Positions 1 to 4,584 of a DNA stretch of 10,427 nt are shown in pieces. Source of the stretch: Oscillospiraceae bacterium (GTDB taxonomy: Bacteria; Bacillota; Clostridia; Oscillospirales; Oscillospiraceae); assembly GCA_029067025.1 (NCBI GenBank), contig JAIEFH010000185.1, positions 1 through 10,427 of the forward strand, written 5' to 3'. The position numbers and the translations under genes are program-made. Position 1 is the first letter of the stretch; each line of letters opens with the position of its first letter. The notes under the pieces were generated by a model. The model was given only the letters and a program-made list of their open reading frames with translations, did no database searches and was not told the origin of the DNA.

Positions 1-15
1 GTCCCACGGCGGGAC
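1..15 (-). other. Small hairpin between rplJ and expected rplL
   Basis: A 5-bp perfect inverted repeat (GTCCC / GGGAC, loop ACGGC) lies ten bases past the rplJ stop codon. It falls in the rplJ-rplL spacer if rplL follows as usual. No T-tract is visible inside the window, so it could be a processing or attenuation hairpin rather than a terminator. The window edge prevents a firm call. Confidence 0.3.
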
Positions 16-25
16 AGTGCCGCCA

Positions 26-571
26 TTACTCGGCGGCGGGGGCAGCCTCCTCGGCGGGGGCTTCGGCAGCGGGTTCGCCGTTCTTCTCGGCGATGGCCTT
101 CAGCACGATGGCCAGGCTGGTGATAGGGGCCAGCATCATGCCGAGCACCTGACCCAGCAGGGCGTCCTTGGAGGGCAGCTCGGCCAGGGCGTACACGTCG
201 TCCAAGGGGAGCACCTTGCCGTCCATGAAGCCGGCCTTGATGTTGAAGCGATCGCCCAGCTGCTTGGCGTACTTGTTGACGATTCGCATGGGGGCGATGG
301 GGTCTTCCTTGGAGATGGCCATGGAAGTGGTGCCGTTGAGCACCTCGTCCAGGTCGCCCAGATCCACGTCGTCCAGAGCGCGGCGCAGCAGGGTGTTTTT
401 CACCACGGCGTACTCCACACCATTCTCACGCAGCTCATGGCGCAGGGCGGTGTCCTCGGCCACGGTGATGCCCTTGTAGTCCACCAGGACGCCGGAGCTG
501 GCGGCCTTCAGGTCGTCCACCAGAGCGGCCACGATGGCCTGCTTCTCACTGAGAACCTTTGCGTTAGGCAT
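26..571 (-). CDS. rplJ: Ribosomal protein L10 (uL10)
   Basis: This is large-subunit protein L10, the base of the ribosomal stalk; it binds 23S rRNA and carries L7/L12 dimers through its C-terminal helix. The 181-residue product starts MPNAKVLSEKQAIV and contains the family pattern of a GVLVDYKGITVAED strand-helix, then VVKNTLLRRAL near residues 57-67, which contacts rRNA. The end is an Ala/Glu-rich tail typical of many Firmicutes L10 proteins. The start is set by GGAGGTGA about nine bases upstream of ATG. The gene normally leads an rplJ-rplL operon, and rplL should lie just off the left edge. It has its own promoter and an L10 leader upstream, so it is expected to be autoregulated by the L10-L12 complex. 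Unusually, rplA is not directly upstream: a two-gene plus-strand insert separates them. Confidence 0.97.
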   Translation of the reverse strand: MPNAKVLSEKQAIVAALVDDLKAASSGVLVDYKGITVAEDTALRHELRENGVEYAVVKNTLLRRALDDVDLGDLDEVLNGTTSMAISKEDPIAPMRIVNKYAKQLGDRFNIKAGFMDGKVLPLDDVYALAELPSKDALLGQVLGMMLAPITSLAIVLKAIAEKNGEPAAEAPAEEAAPAAE

Positions 572-725
572 TGTTAGAATTCACCTCCGGGTAATTGATT
601 GCGGCAGGTGGTTTTTTTCGCAAAAAAACACTGCCTTCGTGTCCACACGAAAACAGCGCAAACTTAGCGTATCGGCTGCATTCTCGGCAGGACTTACGCT
701 TTCGCACCTGCTGTCTTTGAACACG
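572..725 (-). promoter_or_regulatory. Ribosomal protein L10 leader (autoregulatory RNA)
   Basis: The rplJ transcript should start near 725, leaving a 5' leader of about 150 nt. The minus strand has a stem AGCGTA (700-695) with TACGCT (671-666). It encloses an inner stem CTGC (690-687) with GCAG (679-676) and the purine-rich internal loops expected of the L10(L12)4-binding element. The position directly before rplJ fits the L10 leader family of Firmicutes and other bacteria. An intrinsic terminator follows at 622-658. A segment GCAGGTG (711-705) is complementary to CACCTGC (610-604) beyond the terminator, which offers an alternative long-range pairing. In Bacillus, L10-L12 binding to such a leader promotes termination; the same mechanism here is inference. 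Confidence 0.82.
622..658 (-). terminator. Intrinsic terminator in rplJ leader (attenuator)
   Basis: On the minus strand a 13-bp stem, CGCTGTTTTCGTG (658-646) with CACGAAGGCAGTG (641-629), closes a TGGA loop and includes a few G-T wobble pairs. Seven T residues (628-622) follow directly. This is a textbook Rho-independent terminator, and it lies about 50 nt before the rplJ start codon, inside the leader. It therefore most likely acts as a regulated attenuator. The 3' arm can also pair with the downstream segment ending CCTGCC, giving an alternative hairpin. Confidence 0.85.
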
Positions 726-731
726 TTAAGC

Positions 732-760
732 ATTATATAGCTGAGAGCCTGATTTGTCAA
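732..760 (-). promoter_or_regulatory. Sigma-A promoter for rplJ
   Basis: On the minus strand the -35 box TTGACA (760-755) and the -10 box TATAAT (737-732) are separated by exactly 17 bp. Both hexamers match consensus perfectly. Transcription should start near 725 and read through the L10 leader into rplJ. It is divergent from the promoter at 805-833. Confidence 0.9.
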
Positions 761-804
761 GGGAAAATCGAAAAAAGTTTGATCTTTTGAGGTGGAAAAG
801 CCGG

Positions 805-833
805 TTGACACCTGACAGGAAACAGCTTATAGT
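805..833 (+). promoter_or_regulatory. Sigma-A promoter for the XRE/membrane-protein pair
   Basis: The -35 box TTGACA (805-810) and -10 box TATAGT (828-833) are separated by 17 bp; the -35 is perfect and the -10 has one mismatch. Transcription should start near 840, about 110 nt before the XRE start codon. The -35 boxes of this promoter and of the rplJ promoter are 44 bp apart and point away from each other. Confidence 0.8.
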
Positions 834-836
834 TGG

Positions 837-888
837 GTCAAACGCCGTGTCAAAGATTTTTGACGCCGCCGGAAGGCGGTTTGTCAAC
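837..888 (+). repeat. Cluster of GTCAA/TTGAC half-sites, candidate operator
   Basis: Just downstream of the predicted start site are GTCAAA at 837-842 and again at 849-854, the inverted TTTGAC at 859-864, and GTCAAC at 883-888. A further GTTGAC (804-809) overlaps the -35 box. GTCAAA-GATT-TTTGAC (849-864) is a perfect 6-bp inverted repeat. A second hairpin, CCGCC-GGAA-GGCGG (866-879), sits inside the TTGAC/GTCAA pair at 860-864/883-887. Because the downstream gene encodes a DNA-binding protein, autoregulation through these sites is plausible. The repeats are seen; the role is inferred. Confidence 0.45.
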
Positions 889-949
889 GGTCTTTGATAG
901 ACAGAAGCGGGGTTCTTTGAGACAATTGCCCCGAAAGGAGGACAACTTC

Positions 950-1357
950 ATGGAAATAGGAAAGAAGCTGAAAGAGGCGCGGCTGGGGGCGAAGCTGACC
1001 CAGGAGCAGGCGGCGGAGAGGCTGTTCGTGTCCAGACAGACCATCTCGAATTGGGAGAACGAAAAATCGTACCCCGATATTGTCAGTGTCGTCAAGCTGT
1101 CCGACCTGTATTCCATCAGCTTGGATGAGCTATTGAAAGGAGATACCAAAATGCTGGAACATCTTGAGGAGAGTACGGATGTGGTGAAAAGCAATCAAAA
1201 ATTGTTCCTGGCGGTGATTGCCAACATCGTGGTGTTTTTGGCCTGCCTGCTGATGGCAGCCTTCCTGCCGGAGAGCGTATTCATGGTCGCCTGTGTGTTC
1301 TGCCTGGCGGTAGTGAGCGTCTCATTTTTGCTGTATCAAATCGTGAGAAAGATATGA
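950..1357 (+). CDS. XRE-family HTH regulator with two membrane segments
   Basis: The 135-residue protein has an N-terminal HTH_3/Cro-CI domain, about residues 5-61. The pattern LTQEQAAERL is followed by the recognition-helix region SRQTISNWENEKSYPD and a C-terminal helix LSDLYSISLDELLKGD. After a short linker, residues 86-106 and 109-131 are strongly hydrophobic, so the DNA-binding domain is probably tethered to the inner face of the membrane. ATG at 950 is preferred because AAAGGAGG lies eight bases upstream. An in-frame upstream extension would begin before the predicted transcript start. The gene lies between rplA and rplJ on the opposite strand, with its own promoter, and the partner gene starts nine bases after its stop. 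Base composition is poorer in GC (54 of 120 in 1081-1200) than the ribosomal genes beside it. The regulated target and signal are unknown. Confidence 0.85.
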   Translation: MEIGKKLKEARLGAKLTQEQAAERLFVSRQTISNWENEKSYPDIVSVVKLSDLYSISLDELLKGDTKMLEHLEESTDVVKSNQKLFLAVIANIVVFLACLLMAAFLPESVFMVACVFCLAVVSVSFLLYQIVRKI

Positions 1358-1366
1358 GGGATAGAA

Positions 1367-1708
1367 ATGAGTAACCTTTACATTGCAACGGCCGCCGTAG
1401 GCGCGGCAGCGCTGATCGTGGGCGGCTTTTTCTGTATGTACCAGCTCTACCAACTGGTGCAGGTGGACGCGGAGTGCCGGGGATTGAAGCATCCCAAGCT
1501 GTGGGGCCTGTTTGCCGTTTCGGGAAACGGTCAGTCGGGACTGATTCTGTACCTGATTGGGAGGAGAAAATACCCGATTCTCTCCATGTCGGAGGAGCAA
1601 AAGGAGCTGATTGGAACGCGCAAAAAACGGTTCGGGGTGGGGATGCTGTTCCTGACCGCCGGGGCCATCGTGTGTGTGCTGAGCTTACTGCTATCCGGCC
1701 AGTTTTGA
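1367..1708 (+). CDS. Small multi-span membrane protein, unknown function
   Basis: The 113-residue product has a hydrophobic segment at about 6-30, a second, weaker one at 43-64, and a third at 91-111. The middle contains LKHPKLWGLF followed by GLILYLIGRRKYP. This Trp-then-YxxGRRK pattern is reminiscent of PLDc_N-type short membrane domains, but I do not claim membership. A charged loop, about 70-90 (EEQKELIGTRKKR), follows the second segment. ATG at 1367 comes nine bases after the stop of the XRE gene, with only a short AGGG as ribosome binding site, so translation is probably coupled. Co-transcription with a membrane-tethered XRE protein suggests a partner, sensor or target role; this is inference. 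A strong terminator starts six bases after the stop. Confidence 0.75.
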   Translation: MSNLYIATAAVGAAALIVGGFFCMYQLYQLVQVDAECRGLKHPKLWGLFAVSGNGQSGLILYLIGRRKYPILSMSEEQKELIGTRKKRFGVGMLFLTAGAIVCVLSLLLSGQF

Positions 1709-1713
1709 GCATG

Positions 1714-1747
1714 AAAAAAGCCGCCGACAGCTGTCGGCGGCTTTTTT
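1714..1747. terminator. Perfectly symmetrical bidirectional terminator
   Basis: A 34-bp perfect palindrome lies between two convergent units. It runs AAAAAAGCCGCCGACAG and then its exact reverse complement, ending in TTTTTT. In either direction it gives a GC-rich stem followed by six T residues. It terminates the plus-strand XRE/membrane-protein unit and the minus-strand rpmG-to-rplA unit. It therefore explains why rplJ needs its own promoter. Confidence 0.93.
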
Positions 1748-1758
1748 ATGTTATTCAA

Positions 1759-2454
1759 TTACGCAAACTTGCCGGTGTTCAGCTTCACGCCGGGGCCCAT
1801 GGTGGAGGCGGCGACGCAGCTCTTGACGTACTGGCCCTTGGCGGCGGCGGGCTTGGCCTTGATGATGGCGCCCATGAGGGCGTTCAGGTTGTCGCCCAGC
1901 TTCTCGGGGCCGAAGGAGACCTTGCCGATGGGGCAGTGGATGATGTTGGTCTTGTCCAGACGGTACTCCACCTTACCGGCCTTGATCTCGTTGACGGCCT
2001 GGGTCACGTTGGGGGTGACGGTGCCGGCCTTGGGGGAGGGCATCAGGCCCTTGGGGCCCAGGACCTTACCAAGGCGGCCCACAACGCCCATCATGTCGGG
2101 AGTGGCCACGACCACGTCAAAGTCGAACCAGTTTTCCTTCTGGATCTTCTCCACCATGTCCATATCGCCCACAAAGTCGGCGCCGGCGGCGCGGGCCTCG
2201 TCGGCCTTGTCGCCCTTGGCAAAGACCAGCACGCGGGCGGTCTTGCCGGTGCCGTGGGGGAGGACGATGGCGCCGCGGACCTGCTGGTCAGCGTGGCGGG
2301 AGTCGACGCCCAGCTTCACATGGAGCTCCACGGTCTCGTCGAACTTGGCGGTGGCGGTCTTGATGACCAGCTCCATCGCCTCGGTCACGTCATACTGGAC
2401 AGAGCGGTCGATGAGCTTCGCGCTGTCCACATACTTTTTGCCTTTCTTAGCCAT
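1759..2454 (-). CDS. rplA: Ribosomal protein L1 (uL1)
   Basis: This is large-subunit protein L1, part of the mobile L1 stalk that helps move deacylated tRNA out of the E site; in many bacteria it also represses its own L11-L1 operon. The product is 231 residues, the normal length. It shows the family blocks KKYVDSAKLID at the N-terminus, VELHVKLGVDSRHADQQVRG near residues 40-60, the central LGKVLGPKGLMPSPKAGTVT and, near the end, VKSCVAASTMGPGVKL. ATG at 2454 has AAGGAGGAAG upstream and follows the rplK stop by 18 bases. The gene ends 11 bases from the bidirectional terminator, so it is the last gene of its transcript here instead of running into rplJ. Confidence 0.97.
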   Translation of the reverse strand: MAKKGKKYVDSAKLIDRSVQYDVTEAMELVIKTATAKFDETVELHVKLGVDSRHADQQVRGAIVLPHGTGKTARVLVFAKGDKADEARAAGADFVGDMDMVEKIQKENWFDFDVVVATPDMMGVVGRLGKVLGPKGLMPSPKAGTVTPNVTQAVNEIKAGKVEYRLDKTNIIHCPIGKVSFGPEKLGDNLNALMGAIIKAKPAAAKGQYVKSCVAASTMGPGVKLNTGKFA

Positions 2455-2472
2455 AACTGCTTCCTCCTTCCC

Positions 2473-2898
2473 TTACTCTTCCACCAGCACGCCCATGGAG
2501 CGGGCGGTGCCGGCGATCATGCTCATGGCGGCCTCCAGGCTGGCGGCGTTCAGGTCGGGCATCTTGGTCTCGGCGATCTTCTGGCAGTCGGCCTTGGACA
2601 GGGTGGCCACCTTGGTCTTATTGGGCACGCCGGAGCCGGACTCGATGTTGCACGCCTTCTTGATGAGCACGGCGGCGGGAGGAGTCTTGGTGATGAAGGA
2701 GAAGGAGCGGTCGGCGTACACGGTGATGACCACGGGGATGATGAGGCCCATGTCCTTCTTAGTGCGCTCATTGAACTCCTTGGTGAAAGCGGCGATGTTC
2801 ACGCCATGCTGGCCCAGGGCGGGGCCCACAGGGGGGGCCGGAGTTGCCTGGCCGGCGGGGATTTGCAGTTTGACATATCCAGTAATTTTCTGTGCCAT
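2473..2898 (-). CDS. rplK: Ribosomal protein L11 (uL11)
   Basis: L11 binds the GTPase-associated region of 23S rRNA with the L10-L12 stalk and takes part in factor binding and the stringent response. The 141-residue product begins MAQKITGYVKLQIPAGQA, then has the Pro-rich hinge block PPVGPALGQHGVNIAAF and, at the C-terminus, the rRNA-binding domain ending in the AASLEAAMSMIAGTARSMGV helix. ATG at 2898 is chosen because AGGAGGTG lies nine bases upstream; an in-frame GTG at 2910 falls within that ribosome binding site and is rejected. It follows nusG with a 79-bp spacer and precedes rplA. Confidence 0.97.
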   Translation of the reverse strand: MAQKITGYVKLQIPAGQATPAPPVGPALGQHGVNIAAFTKEFNERTKKDMGLIIPVVITVYADRSFSFITKTPPAAVLIKKACNIESGSGVPNKTKVATLSKADCQKIAETKMPDLNAASLEAAMSMIAGTARSMGVLVEE

Positions 2899-2977
2899 TT
2901 GAAACAGCACCTCCTACATAAGATGTGGTGGTGACGGGATCTTGAAAAATCCCTCCCACGGACGGGTCTGACCCGCC
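2899..2977 (-). other. nusG-rplK spacer with small hairpins
   Basis: Reading the minus strand, CGGGT-CAG-ACCCG is followed by GGGAT and, eight bases later, ATCCC. The second pair spans a short T-run. This could be a weak hairpin that tunes read-through or, as in other bacteria, a site for L1 feedback on the L11-L1 message. No clear sigma-A promoter was seen, so rplK probably depends on read-through from rpmG. Confidence 0.3.
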
Positions 2978-3496
2978 TTAGATTGTCTCTACTTGGTCGA
3001 GCTCCAATTCGACGGGGGTCTCCCTGCCGAACATGGACACGACGACCTTGACCTTGCCGCGGTCGGTGTCCAGCTCCTCCACCGTGCCGATGAAGGAGGC
3101 CAGGGCGCCGTCCGTGATCTTCACGCTGTCGCCCACGTTGTAGCCCACCACGACCTCGCGCTTTTCCACGCCCAGGGCGGCGATCTCCTCGTCGGTGAGG
3201 GGGATGGCCTTGTTGGCCGCGCCTACGAAGCCGGTGACGCCGCGGATGTTGCGCACCAGGTGCCACGTCTCGTCGGTCATGATCATCTTGACCAGCACGT
3301 AGCCGGGGAACACCTTGCGCTCCACGGTCTTGGGGCCGTTGTCGGTGATCTCGGTGACGGTCTCCATGGGGATGGTCACCTCGGTGATGAGGTCATGCAT
3401 ATTGCGGTTTTCCACTGCCTGCTCGATGGATACGGCCACGGTGTTCTCATAGCCGGAGTAGGTGTGGGCCACATACCACTTCAGTTCGTCCGCCAT
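2978..3496 (-). CDS. nusG: Transcription elongation/antitermination factor NusG
   Basis: NusG binds RNA polymerase and affects pausing, termination and coupling with the ribosome. The 172-residue product has an N-terminal NGN domain (KWYVAHTYSGYENTVA near the start, KVFPGYVLVKM about residues 60-70, then VRNIRGVTGFVG). A C-terminal KOW domain follows (VGDSVKITDGALASFIGTVE, about 120-140). ATG at 3496 matches the family N-terminus MADELKWYV; the longer in-frame upstream reading runs through secE and is not used. The start lies five bases after the secE stop, and no AGGAGG-like site is visible, so translation is probably coupled to secE. Confidence 0.96.
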   Translation of the reverse strand: MADELKWYVAHTYSGYENTVAVSIEQAVENRNMHDLITEVTIPMETVTEITDNGPKTVERKVFPGYVLVKMIMTDETWHLVRNIRGVTGFVGAANKAIPLTDEEIAALGVEKREVVVGYNVGDSVKITDGALASFIGTVEELDTDRGKVKVVVSMFGRETPVELELDQVETI

Positions 3497-3501
3497 AGGG
3501 G

Positions 3502-3783
3502 TTAACCGAAGAGCTTGAGCAGGGCGTCGATCACCGCGCGGGCCAGATAGTCGAACACCCAGATGAAGATGCCCACGAAGATGACGCACATGATGACGAT
3601 GCCCACGTTTTTCAGCGTATCCTTGGCGGAGGGCCAGGTGACCTTTTTCAGCTCACCCTTCAGATCCTTGAACCAGCGCAGGATGCGGTTGGGCTTCTTA
3701 TCCTTCTTCTTGGGGGCCTTGGCCTTCTTGTCAGAGCTTACGGACTCCTTCGGGGCCTTATCCCGCTTTTCCTGTTCAGACAT
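3502..3783 (-). CDS. secE: Preprotein translocase subunit SecE
   Basis: SecE is the small subunit clamping SecY in the SecYEG protein-export channel. The 93-residue product has a Lys-rich cytoplasmic N-terminus (about residues 1-33), then the conserved amphipathic stretch FKDLKGELKKVTWPS with its TWP signature. A single membrane helix at about 61-83 follows, and the short form has only this one helix. Length and order fit Gram-positive SecE proteins. It lies between rpmG and nusG in the usual order. A purine-rich AAGGAAAGAAGGG stretch lies upstream of ATG 3783. Confidence 0.95.
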   Translation of the reverse strand: MSEQEKRDKAPKESVSSDKKAKAPKKKDKKPNRILRWFKDLKGELKKVTWPSAKDTLKNVGIVIMCVIFVGIFIWVFDYLARAVIDALLKLFG

Positions 3784-3818
3784 TTACGTTTACCCTTCTT
3801 TCCTTTGAGCGGCGCCCA

Positions 3819-3983
3819 TTACTTGGTTTCGGTGTGCTTGGTGTGCTTCCTGCAGAAGGGGCAGTACTTGTTGAGCTCCAGGCGCTCGGTGGTGTTGCGC
3901 TTGTTCTTCTTGGTGTTGTAGTTGCGCTGCTTGCACTCGGAGCAGCGCAGCACGATCTTCACACGGTTTCCGGCTTTCGCCAT
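3819..3983 (-). CDS. rpmG: Ribosomal protein L33 (bL33), zinc-binding type
   Basis: L33 is a small large-subunit protein. The 54-residue product has two Cys pairs, C14-x2-C17 (RCSECKQRNYNT) and C41-x2-C44 (KYCPFCRKHT). This is the zinc-containing form; zinc-free paralogues in Firmicutes often replace it when zinc is scarce. ATG at 3983 is chosen because AAAAGGAGGTG lies about seven bases upstream; the longer in-frame start at 4016 would lie upstream of this site. It is the first gene of the rpmG-secE-nusG-rplK-rplA unit. Confidence 0.96.
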   Translation of the reverse strand: MAKAGNRVKIVLRCSECKQRNYNTKKNKRNTTERLELNKYCPFCRKHTKHTETK

Positions 3984-4191
3984 TCTCGGCACCTCCTTTT
4001 GAATTTGACCGTCCAACGAAAAAGCGCCGGATCGGCCTCTGCCGACTCCAGCGCTTCAAACGGGCGGAATACGCCCATTCACAGCTACGGGGGGCCGGCC
4101 AATTGCCTCCCTGCGGCTCTCGTGAGAGAGGTCAGGGTTTTTATGCCTATCCCGTAAAAATACGCACAAAAAGAAAGCCCTGCTCACAGGT
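3984..4191 (-). promoter_or_regulatory. Long structured 5' leader of rpmG, class not recognised
   Basis: The predicted transcript start near 4191 leaves about 200 nt before rpmG. Reading the minus strand there are several stems. CCCTG/CAGGG (4137-4133 with 4113-4109) encloses CTCTC-TCAC-GAGAG (4130-4117). A GC-rich GGCCGGCC segment lies near 4100-4090. GGGCG/CGCCC follows at 4076-4062, and last comes an intrinsic terminator at 4019-4055. Its position just before the coding region implies conditional read-through. I looked for T-box, L10, SAM, TPP, FMN, cobalamin, glycine, fluoride and THF signatures and recognised none. It could be an r-protein or NusG/SecE-level autoregulatory leader, or an unassigned riboswitch. 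Confidence 0.55.
4019..4055 (-). terminator. Intrinsic terminator in rpmG leader (candidate attenuator)
   Basis: On the minus strand AGCGC-T-GGA-(G)-TCGG pairs with CCGA-TCC-G-GCGCT, giving about 13 bp with one G bulge, one G-T wobble and a 6-nt loop. It runs directly into five T residues. The element ends about 35 nt before the rpmG start, and no gene lies upstream of it on this strand, so it is best explained as leader attenuation. Confidence 0.78.
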
Positions 4192-4192
4192 G

Positions 4193-4207
4193 GTGATAGT
4201 TTATCAC
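4193..4207. promoter_or_regulatory. Inverted repeat over the rpmG -10 box, candidate operator
   Basis: GTGATA-GTT-TATCAC is a perfect 6-bp inverted repeat. It covers the -10 box of the rpmG promoter (4198-4203). With one extra base, flanking GGT (4189-4191) and ACC (4208-4210) lengthen the symmetry. A repressor bound here would block transcription of the rpmG unit. Alternatively it could fold at the very 5' end of the message. Confidence 0.4.
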
Positions 4208-4226
4208 ACCGGGAGGGGCTTGTCAA
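4198..4226 (-). promoter_or_regulatory. Sigma-A promoter for rpmG-secE-nusG-rplK-rplA
   Basis: On the minus strand the -35 box TTGACA (4226-4221) is perfect. A 17-bp spacer leads to TAAACT (4203-4198), which matches four of six positions of TATAAT. The predicted start is near 4191. Its -35 box overlaps that of the divergent plus-strand promoter. Confidence 0.72.
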
Positions 4227-4248
4227 GCATTGTTTTTTCAACTATAAT
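4220..4248 (+). promoter_or_regulatory. Sigma-A promoter for the 95-aa gene and ruvX
   Basis: TTGTCA (4220-4225, one mismatch) and a perfect TATAAT (4243-4248) are 17 bp apart. The start would be near 4255, about 20 bases before the first coding region. The near-palindromic CTTGTCAAG serves as -35 for both directions, so polymerase binding at the two promoters should be mutually exclusive. Confidence 0.8.
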
Positions 4249-4274
4249 GTGTGCTGCTAAGAGGGGGCAGCACG

Positions 4275-4562
4275 ATGAAAGTTGCGGTTGAGGATTTGTT
4301 GGGCAAGGTTTTGCTGGTGGGGATAACCTATTATACCCTAGGCGGGGAGTTAATTGAGCAGAAACAGTTTTGGGGAACAGTTGTCCAAGCGGATGACCAG
4401 TCAATTAAGATCAGGCAGGCTGATGGAGAGGTTTTTGCCCTGCCGCCGGATTTGAGGGCAATTTCTCCGGCCGCACCAGGGGACTATACACTACGTTCCA
4501 CTGGCGAGGTGGTGACAGACCCCGATTTTCTGTCTACTTGGACGTGTACTAAACCGGACTGA
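4275..4562 (+). CDS. Conserved-looking 95-aa protein, unknown function
   Basis: The product is 95 residues with no signal peptide or membrane segment. The pattern is beta-rich: LLGKVLLVGITYYT, then QFWGTVVQADD, then SIKIRQADGEVFALPPDLRAI, and a last block of PGDYTLRSTGEVV followed by TDPDFLSTWT. The alternation of short strands and turns suggests a small barrel or sandwich fold. I have an impression of having seen this LPPD...STGEVV...PDF pattern in unnamed bacterial proteins but cannot name a family. ATG 4275 is preferred over an in-frame GTG at 4251, because GAGGGGG lies just upstream of ATG and the GTG is at or before the transcript start. Composition is lower in GC (57 of 120 in 4321-4440) than in ruvX (40 of 60 in 4621-4680), a hint of transfer. 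The stop lies 22 bases before ruvX, so co-transcription is likely. Confidence 0.8.
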   Translation: MKVAVEDLLGKVLLVGITYYTLGGELIEQKQFWGTVVQADDQSIKIRQADGEVFALPPDLRAISPAAPGDYTLRSTGEVVTDPDFLSTWTCTKPD

Positions 4563-4584
4563 CATAAAGAAAGGAGGGGCAAAT

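Noticed and set aside
833..949. Upstream-extended XRE protein starting at 833
   Set aside because: The start would overlap the -10 box, the extension crosses hairpins and half-sites, and ATG 950 has AAAGGAGG at ideal spacing and a normal HTH N-terminus.
1474..2934. A 486-codon open frame on the plus strand, with smaller ones beside it
   Set aside because: It runs antisense through rplA and rplK, is extremely rich in Gly, His, Ala, Val and Leu as expected from the complement of GC-rich codons, and resembles no protein. It is a shadow of the ribosomal genes.
3984..4191. A known riboswitch or T-box upstream of rpmG
   Set aside because: The T-box GGTGG core and the conserved cores of the SAM, TPP, FMN, cobalamin, glycine, fluoride and THF classes were looked for by eye and not found. 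A covariance-model search is needed before excluding them fully.
3984..4264. A tRNA gene (tRNA-Trp often lies near secE) in the spacer upstream of rpmG
   Set aside because: No TTCGANTC T-arm with matching acceptor stem and CCA was found on either strand. The inverted repeats are better explained as leader stems and a terminator.
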